From: Pocillopora verrucosa
Lineage: Eukaryota > Cnidaria > Anthozoa > Scleractinia > Pocilloporidae
Length of the DNA: 64,000 nucleotides
Direction: 5' to 3'
NCBI RefSeq assembly: GCF_036669915.1
Contig: NC_089318.1
Span: 14,015,628 to 14,079,627 of the forward strand
Part shown: positions 10,080-21,775 of the stretch, in pieces
Numbering within the stretch: position 1 is the stretch's first letter
Layout of the letters: each line of letters opens with the position of its first letter
Program-made: the position numbers and the translations under genes
Notes under the pieces: generated by a model
Database searches by the model: none
Seen by the model: the letters and a program-made list of their open reading frames with translations, nothing else
What the model was told of the DNA's origin: nothing

Positions 10080-11670
10080 CGGTTCGTCGGCCGCCCTCCT
10101 AGTGAACAGCTAAGAGCTTCCTCTGATATCCTTTCCGATTCTTTAAGTGGAAGGCCACATCAGTCACAGCGGACGAGTTTTACGGCGCTGTGATACCGAC
10201 CAATCTTCATGTTGCTGTGGATTCGACTGTCGTTCATTCACATCACACATGCCTCGAGCAGTTTGTTTGTCATGTGAAAAAACTAGCATGTTTTTATGAG
10301 CCAAAATTCGGCCGGATTTCACTGAACACTTCACTTGCAGATTCTGTATTAAGACTGAAACACTTCGGGAAAATGTGTTAAATTCGGCCTGCGGAACTAT
10401 TTCAGTTTGTGAACTATTGCAGATTGTGAATTTTGATGATTTGTGAACTTTGATAGTTTGATACTTTTGACAGCTTTAGTTGTGGTCTAAGATTGTTTGA
10501 ACCATTCTAAAAATGATTCTGATTGGCTTATTGTAGCGTGCTTTATGGGAGTGGACAGCATGCTGACGACAATGCTGTTCGCTTTTGAAATAAACTTCGT
10601 TTTGAAAATTGATTGTAATGCATGGGGAATTTAACGGATTCTTTACTATAAAACAAATATGGAAGCATTGACTGTGCTCTGTTCTGTTGTAAAGCACTTA
10701 GGCAGCGGCTAGAGCACTCAAGAAGTGCTACTACGTCTCGTGTCCCGTTAGTTAGTTAGTTAGTGTCTCGTTACGACACTATCTATCTCCGGGATGAGAT
10801 AGACCACACCCCCCCGGTTTTTCTTGGTGTTCACCATACATATCTCACCATTTACATATTGCATACATATTATTACACCCTTAGTTGATGTCCGACGCAA
10901 GTATCAGCCAATTTGATCGACGGCTTGTCAATCAACAGAGGAAAATAAATGACGGTGTTTTAAGACTTTGCGATTCATCTAACTTGACAACTTTGAGGTC
11001 AAATATCTCCCCTTGCCAGAAAGCTACAACACCAATTTTGAATTCTCCTTTAAAATCCATTGTTTCGTCTCTGAATACCATCAAAAAAATCTTTGGGTAC
11101 CATCGCATTTTTGTCTTTTATGCCTTTTAAAATCCGCTACTGTGACAAGCTTCTCTCAACTGCACCTGTAACGCAATTCTGGCTCTTGGCGGTCACTTGA
11201 CCAAAGAAACCCACATTTTATAGCTCGTTATACAAGATGATTGATCAAGAAATCGAAGAAATGTGAAAAACTTTGGATAATTTTTTGTAGGAATGGAAAA
11301 TTTCACGTTTAGAGATATGCATGTAGGCGAAATGTTGATTGGAAAATCGGAGCGTTTCTTTCTTCTGCCGTTTATTACTTTAGACTGTTAAAATCAGCAA
11401 ATACGGCTTTTGTACAGCACAAAACATTTAGTAGTCTATAGTTTGATTGTTTATCATTATATTTGCTCATTGTAGGTTTTGAAGATTTGAATGTCACACG
11501 CTGAGTGTTGGTTGACATTATTACAAGCTCCAGTGTGCGACAACTTCGGCTTTTACAGACGAGAAATTCTACGCTCTCGCATGAGAGGAAATATCAATAG
11601 CTCTATCAAACTGAAAACTGTACTATTATTCCGAAAATAAAATTAAAATAGTGTTGTCGTTGTCACTTAC
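10080..11670. other. Intergenic, no supported gene
   Basis: Several open stretches below 85 codons exist, none with recognisable domains or convincing splice sites. A short GTTA tandem tract lies at about 10746-10763 and a C-run at about 10808-10815. Confidence 0.35.
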
Positions 11671-11770
11671 CGTCATCGAACATTTCCATGCAGAACTCCG
11701 CCAAACTAACATCTGTGGCATGACTCGAAGGCTCTTCGTTGGAATTATTCAAAAGCGTTTCCCATCCTGT
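11671..11770 (-). other. Candidate orphan exon
   Basis: On the minus strand, a 100-nt open segment is bounded by TATCTATCAG and GTAAGT. It reads TGWETLLNNSNEEPSSHATD then VSLAEFCMEMFDD. Both splice signals are good and the frame is open, but I recognise no domain and cannot link it to neighbouring exons. It could be an upstream exon of the decayed minus-strand gene or chance. Confidence 0.25.
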
Positions 11771-12104
11771 CTGATAGATAACAATTTCAGAATATTCTGT
11801 AGATGTCAATGTTTATTTTCTTGCTTTCATCGGAAACTATCTGCATTTTTTTAAAGCATAGAGATGTCATTGTGAAGACACCTACTGCATGAAAGCTGTT
11901 TGGTAAAATAAAAATTGGACGACGCACAACATAAACTTATCAAATATGCGCTCACCCTCATCAAAGATTCCTACTTACAATCATACAATCATTATGTACG
12001 AGGCAATTAAGAAGAAAGTTGGAGGAAGCGTGCTTAGGATTAAAGACAGTTAAGAATAAAGAAGGGTACCTCCGTAACTTCGTGACAATAAGCGATAAAT
12101 AGAG

Positions 12105-12230
12105 AATAATACATGGGCGCGCGTAGATACGGAATTTCTCTTCGAGTGTTTAACTCGATAGCTCACGAGTGAGATGTCGAGTTGAACACAAGAAGAGAAA
12201 TGCCATATCTAAAAGCAACCATGTATTATT
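12105..12230. mobile_element. About 125-bp hairpin element
   Basis: The outer ends AATACATGG and CCATGTATT, and the inner arms AGATACGGAATTTCTCTTC and GAAGAGAAATGCCATATCT with TGTTTAACTCGA and TCGAGTTGAACA, make a long imperfect hairpin. It looks like a miniature inverted-repeat element. Confidence 0.65.
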
Positions 12231-12599
12231 TTGTTTATCATATAAACACAATAGCCCTTTACTGAGAATAAAATCCGAATTCATGAAAGAATGAAAATAA
12301 ATGAATCGACAACTCTCGAATAACAATTGTAGAGTGCGTTGGCGCTAACTCTTAAGATGGAAAAATGCGTTGAATCACGATAACATAAACAACAATGGTC
12401 GTCATTTTCAATTTACAAAATTCTCATTTATTGACTTTGCCCTTACCGACAGTGGAAGTCTTTCAGGTAAACGGCCAAAATTGGCCTGTGAAAAATCTTT
12501 CTCAGCCGAGAGAACTGCTAACACCAAAGCCACTGAATACGTAACCCAATGAATATCTCAACAGCCGCCGAAAAGTTCAGAGTTTAGTGTATCACCTCA

Positions 12600-12808
12600 T
12601 ATATATAAAAGCCAATCCTCCACACCATTGCATGCTGCCCTTTAGTGTTTTTGGCCAGCACTGGAATCAGTCATTAGCCCCTTTTTTTTAAGTTGACGGT
12701 GTGGATTTTAAGCCACAAAGTATCTCACTCACAGAGCATGGAGAGGCTTAGTGCAGCTGACGTCTTTGAGTGCGATGTTGATACACTTCTTGATTTTGTT
12801 CATAGCAG
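12600..12808 (+). other. Candidate TATA box and first coding exon
   Basis: TATATATAAAAG at 12600-12611 is followed at 12738 by an ATG opening MERLSAADVFECDVDTLLDF then VHSR, which ends at a GTAATA donor (12809). This has the shape of a promoter plus first exon, but I could not find a following exon and do not recognise the peptide. Confidence 0.2.
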
Positions 12809-14686
12809 GTAATAATATTAATAAAGTTGGGGACTAGGGTGGAAATTAGGATTTGCACCAGAATTTCAAAGACTATCTTCATCAATTTTCCCCTGAACTT
12901 AAAAAAATCGTCATTTTACTGTGGATCGATGGTCGCGAGAGGCTGGGGGTCAAATGAGTCTGGAATAAAAGTTTGTTAAGGTTCAAATGGTTTCGTTATT
13001 TGGAAAAACCTATTCTTTTTGATGGATTATAGCTTCTCCACTTTTCTGTTTGTCTCCTTGAAATCGATGTTCAAAAATGCCCAAAGAACTGCAATCAAAC
13101 TGGGTTTGTTTTTTTAAACAATTAAGGCTACCATAGCAACATTACAGCTTCAAGGAGACAGGTTCTAGTTCAATCAACATAAAAAACCTCATTAATAATA
13201 AAAGTGATCAAAACAAATCAAGAAACGCGAGCACATTGTTTGGACAACATTAATATTTTCGAGGGAAAACACGAAGCAATGTAAATACATTGAAGGTATG
13301 CTAAAAGACTTCCACTAATAGAAAAAAAAAATCAAGTGATTCTCCTCAAAGATTTCATTTGCGGAGAAATAATCGTTCAATATTTTTGTACGGTCATTTT
13401 TAATGGGTGCGCCACCACGATGCTGAAATAACTTCCCATAAACAATAACACATTTTGATTTCCTATGGCACTCTATGATAATTGAAAACCCACCTTTTTA
13501 TTTCTTTTTTATTTTCCTACTCGTTACAAAATCGGAATATAACGGACTTACTTCATCAAATTCGTTCGTTAGAGCTTCATATCGATAAGTGAACTTTTGC
13601 TTGTAGAGTCAGACAGAGGTGCTTGTTTTGATTATTAAATGGATAAAAAAAACAGCGAAGTGCTTACGAAGGAGGACTTCTCCCTCTTGAGACTAAAAAT
13701 GATAACAAACAATAATGATAAAAATATCGATAACAATTACAAAAAAAAAGTCAGCAACTTTTACTACAACATCATTCCAGTTTTCGATAACGTCTGCGAT
13801 GAAAGAGGATAGGAAGTCATGCCGAGTGTCAGTGTACATCAAGTGAAAAGTTTGAAACTTGTGTAGATAACAAAGCTAATTTGAAGTTGTGAAAATCAAT
13901 TTCTACTGATTTATTGCCTCTAATATTAAGCCTTTATTTCTAAACGGGAGCAGTAAATCATGGAGAAGGAACATGATTCACAGGAAGTTCTCACCAGAGA
14001 ACCAAAATAAACATTGTTATGTCGATTTAACAAAGCATCATAATCCCAGCTGTTGTACAAGTCTTTCAGCGAAAAAAAGGGAAGACAGAAATATTCACAG
14101 AAATATGTATATGTAAGGTGTCGAGGAGGTGAATTGGCTGACTTAGCTTGTAACAAGGTTCCATGATAATCAAAACTTATCCATCACGAATATCATGACA
14201 CACAGGAAGTTCTTACCACCACCAAAATAAACTGTGGTTACATGATAATTTGGCAAACTTTCACAATGCCAGCTGTAGTACATGTGTAAAAGCATTAACC
14301 AAGGAAACCATCAAATGAATTCTTCATTTTCACAAACTAGGTTTACATCTATCCATTTATTTAACGTACGCATTTTCAACGACGAACCAATTTAGTCAAT
14401 TACATTATGACACAGAACTTATGCGAGCTTTACCGGTCTAAACGTCTGCTCGATTATGCTATGAATATAAAATTGTAGGAACATTGCGTGACCTAAAACA
14501 ATTCTTTCAGGTCCAATTTACCCTAATTCAGCACAAACGGTTTAAATATCAGTGCGCTTATCATTTAACAAATTTCATTTATCATTCCTAAAATGGAACG
14601 ACAGTATGGATATGAAAGGTGTCGTGGAGTAGAATTTGCTGACGTGTTACACGGCTGCATAATTTCAACTGTTATTTATGTAATGT
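12809..14686. other. Intergenic, no supported gene
   Basis: AT-rich sequence with short chance frames only. A 57-codon frame from ATG 13639 (MDKKNSEVLTKEDFSLL...) runs into ATAA-rich low complexity and has no recognisable domain. Confidence 0.35.
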
Positions 14687-14790
14687 TTAAAAAACGAGCA
14701 GGAGTGTTTTATCGGGTTTAAAACCACGAGGCGTAGCCGAGTGGTTTTTGACCCGATAAAACACGTGCTGCGAGTTTTTTGAACGGTTTT
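14687..14790. mobile_element. About 100-bp palindromic element
   Basis: The arm AACGAGCAGGAGTGTTTTAT plus CGGGTTTAAAACCAC pairs with GTGGTTTTTGACCCG plus ATAAAACACGTGCTGCGAGT around GAGGCGTAGCCGA. It is a strong cruciform or hairpin of MITE type. A short minus-strand frame across it is not a gene. Confidence 0.65.
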
Positions 14791-15060
14791 AAAAACATTC
14801 TTGGAAAAGCGTGTGTCAAGAGAGTTCATAACAATTATGCTTTTGTGAACGTTAGAAATTAACATACGAGAAAAACATTAGGGATGGGGTATTGTCTAAT
14901 ATGCCTTTACCAGATTACTGTACTAATGGAATAGAGAATTTTTCCAGATGTGTATTTCACAACTGTACTATTAATTTGGTGCAAAAGTAAATTTACTGTG
15001 TCAAATTTGTTGAAACAACATTAAATATGTTCCCACCATTTGTTGTGTCAGTTTCTGTGT

Positions 15061-15200
15061 TGATAATTAATTAATATTCATAAGTCACCTGCAGTGTCTT
15101 TATATCTGATAAACACCGCATACTAATAAGGATGAGGTTTATCGATATAAAGTCAGTGCACGTGATGTATTATCTACCATTTGATAGGTTAATTAATGAG
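15061..15200. mobile_element. About 140-bp hairpin element
   Basis: GTGTCTTTATATCTGATAAAC (15094-15114) pairs with GTTTATCGATATAAAGTCAGT-type sequence (about 15137-15157). The outer arms CACCTGCAG / AGTGCACGTGA and ATTAATTAAT / GTTAATTAAT extend the inverted repeat. It lies about 300 bp upstream of the PAN/EGF gene start. Confidence 0.55.
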
Positions 15201-15504
15201 TTTTTGAACAATTATTCATGATAGCATGTCAGGCTACAGAATGATGTGACAAAACTTAATTATGGCAATTGACAGGCAAATTATTGCTGAACCGAACAGC
15301 ATTCTAAACAAACATTTGTACTGGTAGAAACTAAGGCAGAACAGCTGACATACGAAATAATTTGACTGCCATTGGTTTAACCGGCGTCAGCCTAATTTTC
15401 ATTGTTTCCAACTTCCCCTGTCATGATGAGTAATATTAAGTAAAGAATTCGTTTCTTAAGCATATGTTTAAGGGGCTAGAAGTTTTCTAATCGTTATCTG
15501 TATC

Positions 15505-18500
15505 ATGTATTCTGTTTTTGTCTCCCTTTTCTTATTGGAGCTCTGCTTTATGATACAAAGGGCTGTCAGATCACAAGGTTAGTTTCAGTATGACTTATAT
15601 CCAATCCATGTTTACCTTTGGTTCGAGTATTCGTTTTTTTGGGGGGGAAACGTTTTATTCAATTATGACAATTTGTCATTAAGTCAGAAAATTAGCTTTT
15701 TCCACCTATATTAACTGAAGAATTGTCGTTAAAATATTCAGTTATCAAGGCACAGATAGTACTTTGAAGAAGTATGACATTTTCGTGTACGTAAGTGTAT
15801 TAATTTAGTAAGAATTCTACAAAGCGAAACACAGACGATTACAAAATCGATAACAAAACTTCTGCCGAGGAATTTGAACCCCCTTAGTCGTCTTCCTTCA
15901 CTGACCCAAACTGTTCAGAGATTGCCGTCTTTCCGAAGCCTTTAAAACAACCCTTGAAACAGGCGAAACACAAATGAAATCATTTTCAATTTAATAATAG
16001 GGAATTTTTGCCGTGTTTACATACTCTCATAATAGCACCTGAGACACTGTCGAGGGTTTGTATATCCCTTTTCTTGTAGAAATAAAATAGACGAAGAAAA
16101 AAATTCAAGTCTAACACAATTGATGATGAAATGTCACCTATCGAAATTCTAAACATATCATCATAAGCAATAACGTTACGTATAATGTATTATAATTGCC
16201 ATTTCAAAGACGTCTGCATCGCAGACCAGTGTCGCAATTTGGAGTTTGGGCCTGAGAAAGCATTTGACGGGAAACGCCTCATAAACCACACAATTCGCAC
16301 CGTGGAAATTACAGTTTCCGGGTTCTGCGAAAACTTGTGTTACATGGAGCCCGACTGTGTCAGCATTAATCTTTATACACGGGGAGATGGAAATGGAAAC
16401 TATCAATGTGAACTGAACAATGCTACTCATGAAGGACACGAAGAAAAGTTGATAGACCAAGAGATGTATTTTTATCACGCAGCTGAGGTAAATGTAACTT
16501 TCAATGTAAGAGTCAGATTGGTTTATTTTGTTTTTCTTTTAAGAACTCTAAGTCTCGTGTTCACCTTTAATTGCGAACTTGAGTTGTTTTTACTCTTTCA
16601 AGACATTAGCGGTAATATTGTGTCTTCACCAAAATCTCCTCAAAGACAGAGCATTTAAAGTTATTGGAAAAATTTAGAAATAGAAGGACAACTATGATAA
16701 CAAGGATAACGATAACGATATTGATAACCGTAGTGGTCTAGTAGAGGATGAAAATGATTATAATGATGATAATGATAATGACAATGACAACGGTTTGTTT
16801 CTTCTGTCAGAGCAATTGTGTCCAAAATCCTTGTAAAAACAATGCCACTTGTCAAAGCGGATTTACTAAGAAAGGTTATCGGTGTCTGTGTACCGCTGGA
16901 TTTGAGGGTCCGATTTGCCAAAGAGGTAAACACAGCTTTTATGTTGATATCTTGAGACCTTCAGGTTAACAACAACGAGGAAAACCTTTAGCGCGCTGCT
17001 TGTTAATTGGGTCTCATAGAATAAAAGAGCTTTTCCTTTCCCCATGTAGCTTAAACCGTTCTTACTAGTCAGTAAAAACCGAAGGACAGCAGGCCTTTGT
17101 CACGGTTTCTTCACCAACACAACTCAATAACGAAATTTTCGTTTTTTGTCATTTCTTCTGGTCATCTCCCTTCTCCTCATTCGTCTTCTCGTATCTTCTG
17201 AGCTGCACTGAAAGTGGAAAGAAACAGTGACAAAGTGCATTGTGATTTCATGCGAAAACCGAATTCAATGATTTTCATTGAATATTTTCATTGATATTGC
17301 ACCACAAGCAATAAGGTAATAAGCCACCTGCAGAACTTTCCGCATTGAAATAAAAGGAAGATATGAATGTTTCGCAGCTCATCAGTACTGCTTATGACCT
17401 TCAAGGCGGCTGTTGATCGATTCATTTTAAAAAAAATTGTGTAGTAATCATGAGAAAACTAAAACTACGTTTACCATACCAGGAAAAGTATGTGAAGGAG
17501 GCCTACGCATTTATTGTGGTTTTCACAGTTGTTGGTGCTTCTATGCTTTTTTTTTGTGTGTGTTTGTTTTTTTTTGGTACGATAATTTTGTTTTCATTTA
17601 TTTGTTAATTTTTTTGTTCAGACATCAACGAATGTGTTCGTGGGATACACAAATGCAGCTCTGATGCGTTTTGCAACAATACCAAAGGTTCATACAATTG
17701 CACATGCAAAAATGGATTCACGGGAAATGGACGAGAATGTAAAGGTGAGCGTTGGATTTATTAGCGATTATGCAAGGAAAAGATAAAGCTTACATTTGCA
17801 AATTATCCACAAAGGGATGGGAACTTACATCTCGATCTTTTCAGCAAGAAAATGTATAGTGAAACTGAACGCGAGGAAAGATATATATGGACGAAATGTC
17901 ATTGAAAAAAGTTATTCTTGATCACCAAGGTGTTTTTGCACCAAGTAGAATAAATCTTCTGATCACTGTTTCCTAAAATATTAAAATGTGAATATCAAGT
18001 AAAGCTGCTGACCTCTTAAGTCATTTATGTTTCCATCAATTGTTTGTTGGCTTTATATCTATAGACATCGATGAGTGTATCGGAGGGTTACACTCTTGCG
18101 GCTTTGATGCCTATTGCCACAATACCAAAGGGTCTTACAACTGTACATGTAAGCCTGAGTTCACTGGGAGTGGAAGAGAATGTAAAAGTGAGCGTCAATT
18201 TTGGAAATATTGAGCAGAGGAAGCGGACTTTCTTATTTCGAACTTTCTGATAGAAATTGTGAAATGCCAGTATATTATCGCTACACCCACGAAAATAAAA
18301 CACTAAAACCAAAAACTCTGCCTTCTGACTAAAAACCGAAATAGTACAATATAAACAAGAAAGCATATTGCAATTATATCTGCTGCTATTCTTTGTTCAT
18401 TTATTCGTCTGTCTATTTTTTTAATCATTTTTATTATTTAATTTGAAGATATCAACGAGTGTCTTGAAATGTTACACACCTGCAGTCCTCATGCATTTTG

Positions 18501-21500
18501 CTATAACACCAAAGGGGCATACAATTGTACATGTAAACATGGACTTACTGGAAATGGACGAGAATGTAAAGGTAAACGTTGGGGTCGAAATATAGAGGAA
18601 AATCAGCTAGTGAAAAGTATAAGTAAGAATTTTGCTACATTAACGGTAGCACTGCCCTTCCACTAGGCATTGAGACCTTTATAAACTATTTGAAGATAAA
18701 CAGGTACTACAAAGCAAACATTGCAGCGCAAATTTAAGAATCTTGTCACCATTATTATACTATTTAAGGCTACCAAAGGTATAGGATAACCACTATTATT
18801 ATACATTAGACTTATTATAAAATGTCTGATGGGTTGATAGTGACCAATAAATATTTTATAGCGTGTGCACTTGACACAATAACCCAATATCCGTAACTTA
18901 TATTGCAGCTATCATTTCGAGTTCAAAATTTACTTAGTTTCTAATTCCCTATTCCGTGTAATGTTTTAAAACGTTCGCAAGCTCAGATTTTGAAAAATCT
19001 ACGTAATAAGAAAATCATTGAATTCGGTTTTCGCATGAAATCACGATATATTAAACCTTTTGTATGTGTCCGCGTGATCTCCCTCGTCCTTTGGCTTCAG
19101 AAGACAACTCAGATCTCGCTTTTGCTAATTCAAGATATCATACTCAACCTCATCCACAAATTGCTTATTAGCTTAAAAGTCTTCTTCATCTCCTTTTTTT
19201 TCAGTTGGTAAGTGCCTTTGAAACACATCCGTCGATGATTCTTAATCGTTTGAATGTTCTCTTCGAGTAAAATCACAAAATACGAGCTGGCATGTGTTGC
19301 AGCTTAAACCGTTAATATTATTAGTGTGGAAACTAAATGCCCAATCATGAGTCTTTGATGTTTTTCGAAATAATTAATTTTTTTTCCGACACAACTGGTA
19401 ATAAACTTGGTAAGCCTTCAAATAAAGTAGAAAGTTTAAAAACTGGATAAAAACATTTATTGTTTTATTAAGATAACAACAATGGTCCTCCCCTGACGCC
19501 GTTTCTTATCAATGATGTATTTGAAGAAAACATGCATGCTGCCAAACAAAGTAAATGAAACTGAGAATTCTTTTCAGCTACAAAGCAGAGCTTGGAACAT
19601 GATAAAATTATTTTGTCAATCAGTCAGATTGCAGTCAATATAGTTTCCCAATGATGGATTAAGATGAAGCTAAAACAAATTTACAATTTCTTCTAATCAA
19701 AGGTATTTTTAAATTCGTTCCAGGAGGTTCCTCGTGTAAAGAAATTCATGACATGTAAGTAGAATTAATTTTCGATTTAATTTTCATAGTACGTCAAATA
19801 TTCCGCTTGCCCTCAATTAGTTTAAGCCCATCACGTCACCGAATACAGCCCAATTCTCAAACCACGTTCCATATACCAAGAAAGTCGTCCTTTGAACCTT
19901 GGTTCGTTTAAAAGGAGTGCATTACTGTCCTCACAGAAGAAGAGAAAAATAACATTTGCCCTGGGACATCTATTTGATTCCAGGACAAATAACTAAGCAT
20001 TGTTGTTATAAAGGCTGTTGTTTATATTCCACAGATATTGACGTCTGAAGGATCAACTTTTCGTTTGCTTACTTGTCGAATCATTATTATTGTCGTTCAG
20101 TAACTTTCCCATTGTCATTTTCATTCCCACCATTGTAGCGATGACTTTTATAAGCTCAAGTTTTATTTCACCATCGTTGTCTTCATTATTAGTTGTATTT
20201 GTTTTTTTCATTTTGATTCAAAAGATCCAATGTGAGTGGTGTGGTTACCCTTCTTGCTGACTCCCAACCATTGTCCGTTTTCTGTCACATGGGAAATTTT
20301 GGGTGTGGAGATGGAGGATGGACGCCAGTCATGAAGATTGACGGCAGAAAGGTGCCTATTTTCATTAAATAATTCATTTCCTTTATAAACCCGCTCTCTT
20401 TCAAAACGTTGCAAGTTAAAAACGTGCATGTAACTTATGTATGCCTCTTGTGTTTCATCGAGAAGGTAATACATGATGAACAGACCTCGTTCAAGACTTA
20501 TTGTGTGTGGTGACTGTTGAAAAAGAATGAAAAGGAATGCATAAATATATGCTAACATATTTTTCTTTAATATCATGTAACAGGTAGATAAGAAATACAC
20601 ATCATTAAGATCATAATTTGGTTAAAAGCTGTTCGTAACAAAGAATATATCGTATCTGAGTTGAAGTTCCACGCTAGTTAATGGATATGTAGATATCACA
20701 CTGATTTAAAGAGCTGTCATTGCTCATCCCCTACACAGCGGGGGGAGGGGGATAGGTAGAGGAGGATTCTTAAAGGACTATAGAACATTTAGGGCCAATC
20801 AACTTGCCAATGAGGAGGAATCATGGATCATAGGAATATCGCAGAGTCTTATCGGGGATCAGTTACTTTTATCGTGACACAAACAAACTCCAATTTGTTT
20901 TTGTTATATCTAAAAAGAGATAGGAATTTCTTTAAGGAATAGCAACGTCTATCATCCTTCATTCACTTCATAAATTTTTATCATATCAATGCCTCTTGAT
21001 TGGCAGGCAATTGAAAAACACATCAGAACGCCTTATAACTAAATAGGTATGTTATGCACTGATCTACGGCGCGGGGTCCGTATTGGAAAAAAAATGACCT
21101 TAGTCTTCACGACACGATGCCGTAAACACCAAGGTCAATTCAACGGTAAAACAAATGAGTAATGGATCAATAAATGCAGATACACGACAGGACTTCGACA
21201 GCAAATATCCATTAATTCGGAGTAAATAAAAAAATTGAATTGCTCCTATATTTCAGACCACCTTCCATTATGATGAGCATTACTGGATAAATGATCAAGG
21301 ATACAATCTTCCCGGAGGGGAGACTGGGTTCGACGAACAGGAATCAAAGCTACCCACCTACTGGAACACATCCTTCTCCAAGATCTGTCTCGGTATGAAG
21401 ATCGACCAGCAGTTCAGGTTTATTGTCATCCACAAGCAAGCTGACTCTCTGCGCTCACTGATTGCTGATGGCCAATACTGCGCCACCTCACTGGGTCGTA

Positions 21501-21775
21501 AGAAGTGGAAAGAGTTGATTGTTTCCCAAGGCTCATTACAGTCCAACTGCAATAAAGAAGGGTTCAATGTCGTTTGTAGTATGAATGGATCTTCTAAAGC
21601 CAGAATTGGTATTGTTAGCAACAACCAGGACGAGTGTTCCACGTGCGACTCAAGGATCGGATTTGGCACAGGAGGATACCCTGAGAATTCAAACTCGTGT
21701 GGTAACGAGGCCGATTTTTTTCCAGATAATGGAGAAAAACACATCAAGGCCATGGGATACATCTTGGTACAATAA
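15505..21775 (+). CDS. Secreted PAN/EGF/fibrinogen-like protein, similar to coral skeletal matrix protein 5 type
   Basis: Nine exons join in phase: 15505-15577, 16225-16487, 16811-16925, 17622-17744, 18065-18187, 18449-18571, 19724-19754, 20225-20351, 21257-21775. They give 498 aa. Residues 1-24 ([20 protein letters not shown]...) are a signal peptide. Residues 25-112 are a PAN/apple domain ([16 protein letters not shown]). Residues 113-150 are an EGF domain and 151-273 hold three EGF-CA repeats, each on its own 123-nt phase-1 exon with D/N-I-x-E-C. Residues 284-498 form a fibrinogen-like domain with [13 protein letters not shown] and [20 protein letters not shown] overlaps the stop. It is probably extracellular or in matrix. 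The skeletal matrix link is from memory of family architecture, not shown here. It is the intact partner of the broken minus-strand copies at 2.6 and 8-10 kb. Confidence 0.88.

Noticed and set aside
19203..19210. Possible 3-nt micro-exon (TTTCAG|TTG|GTAAGT) between exons 6 and 7 of the secreted gene
   Set aside because: Exon 6 joins exon 7 directly in phase without it, and such tiny exons are rare.
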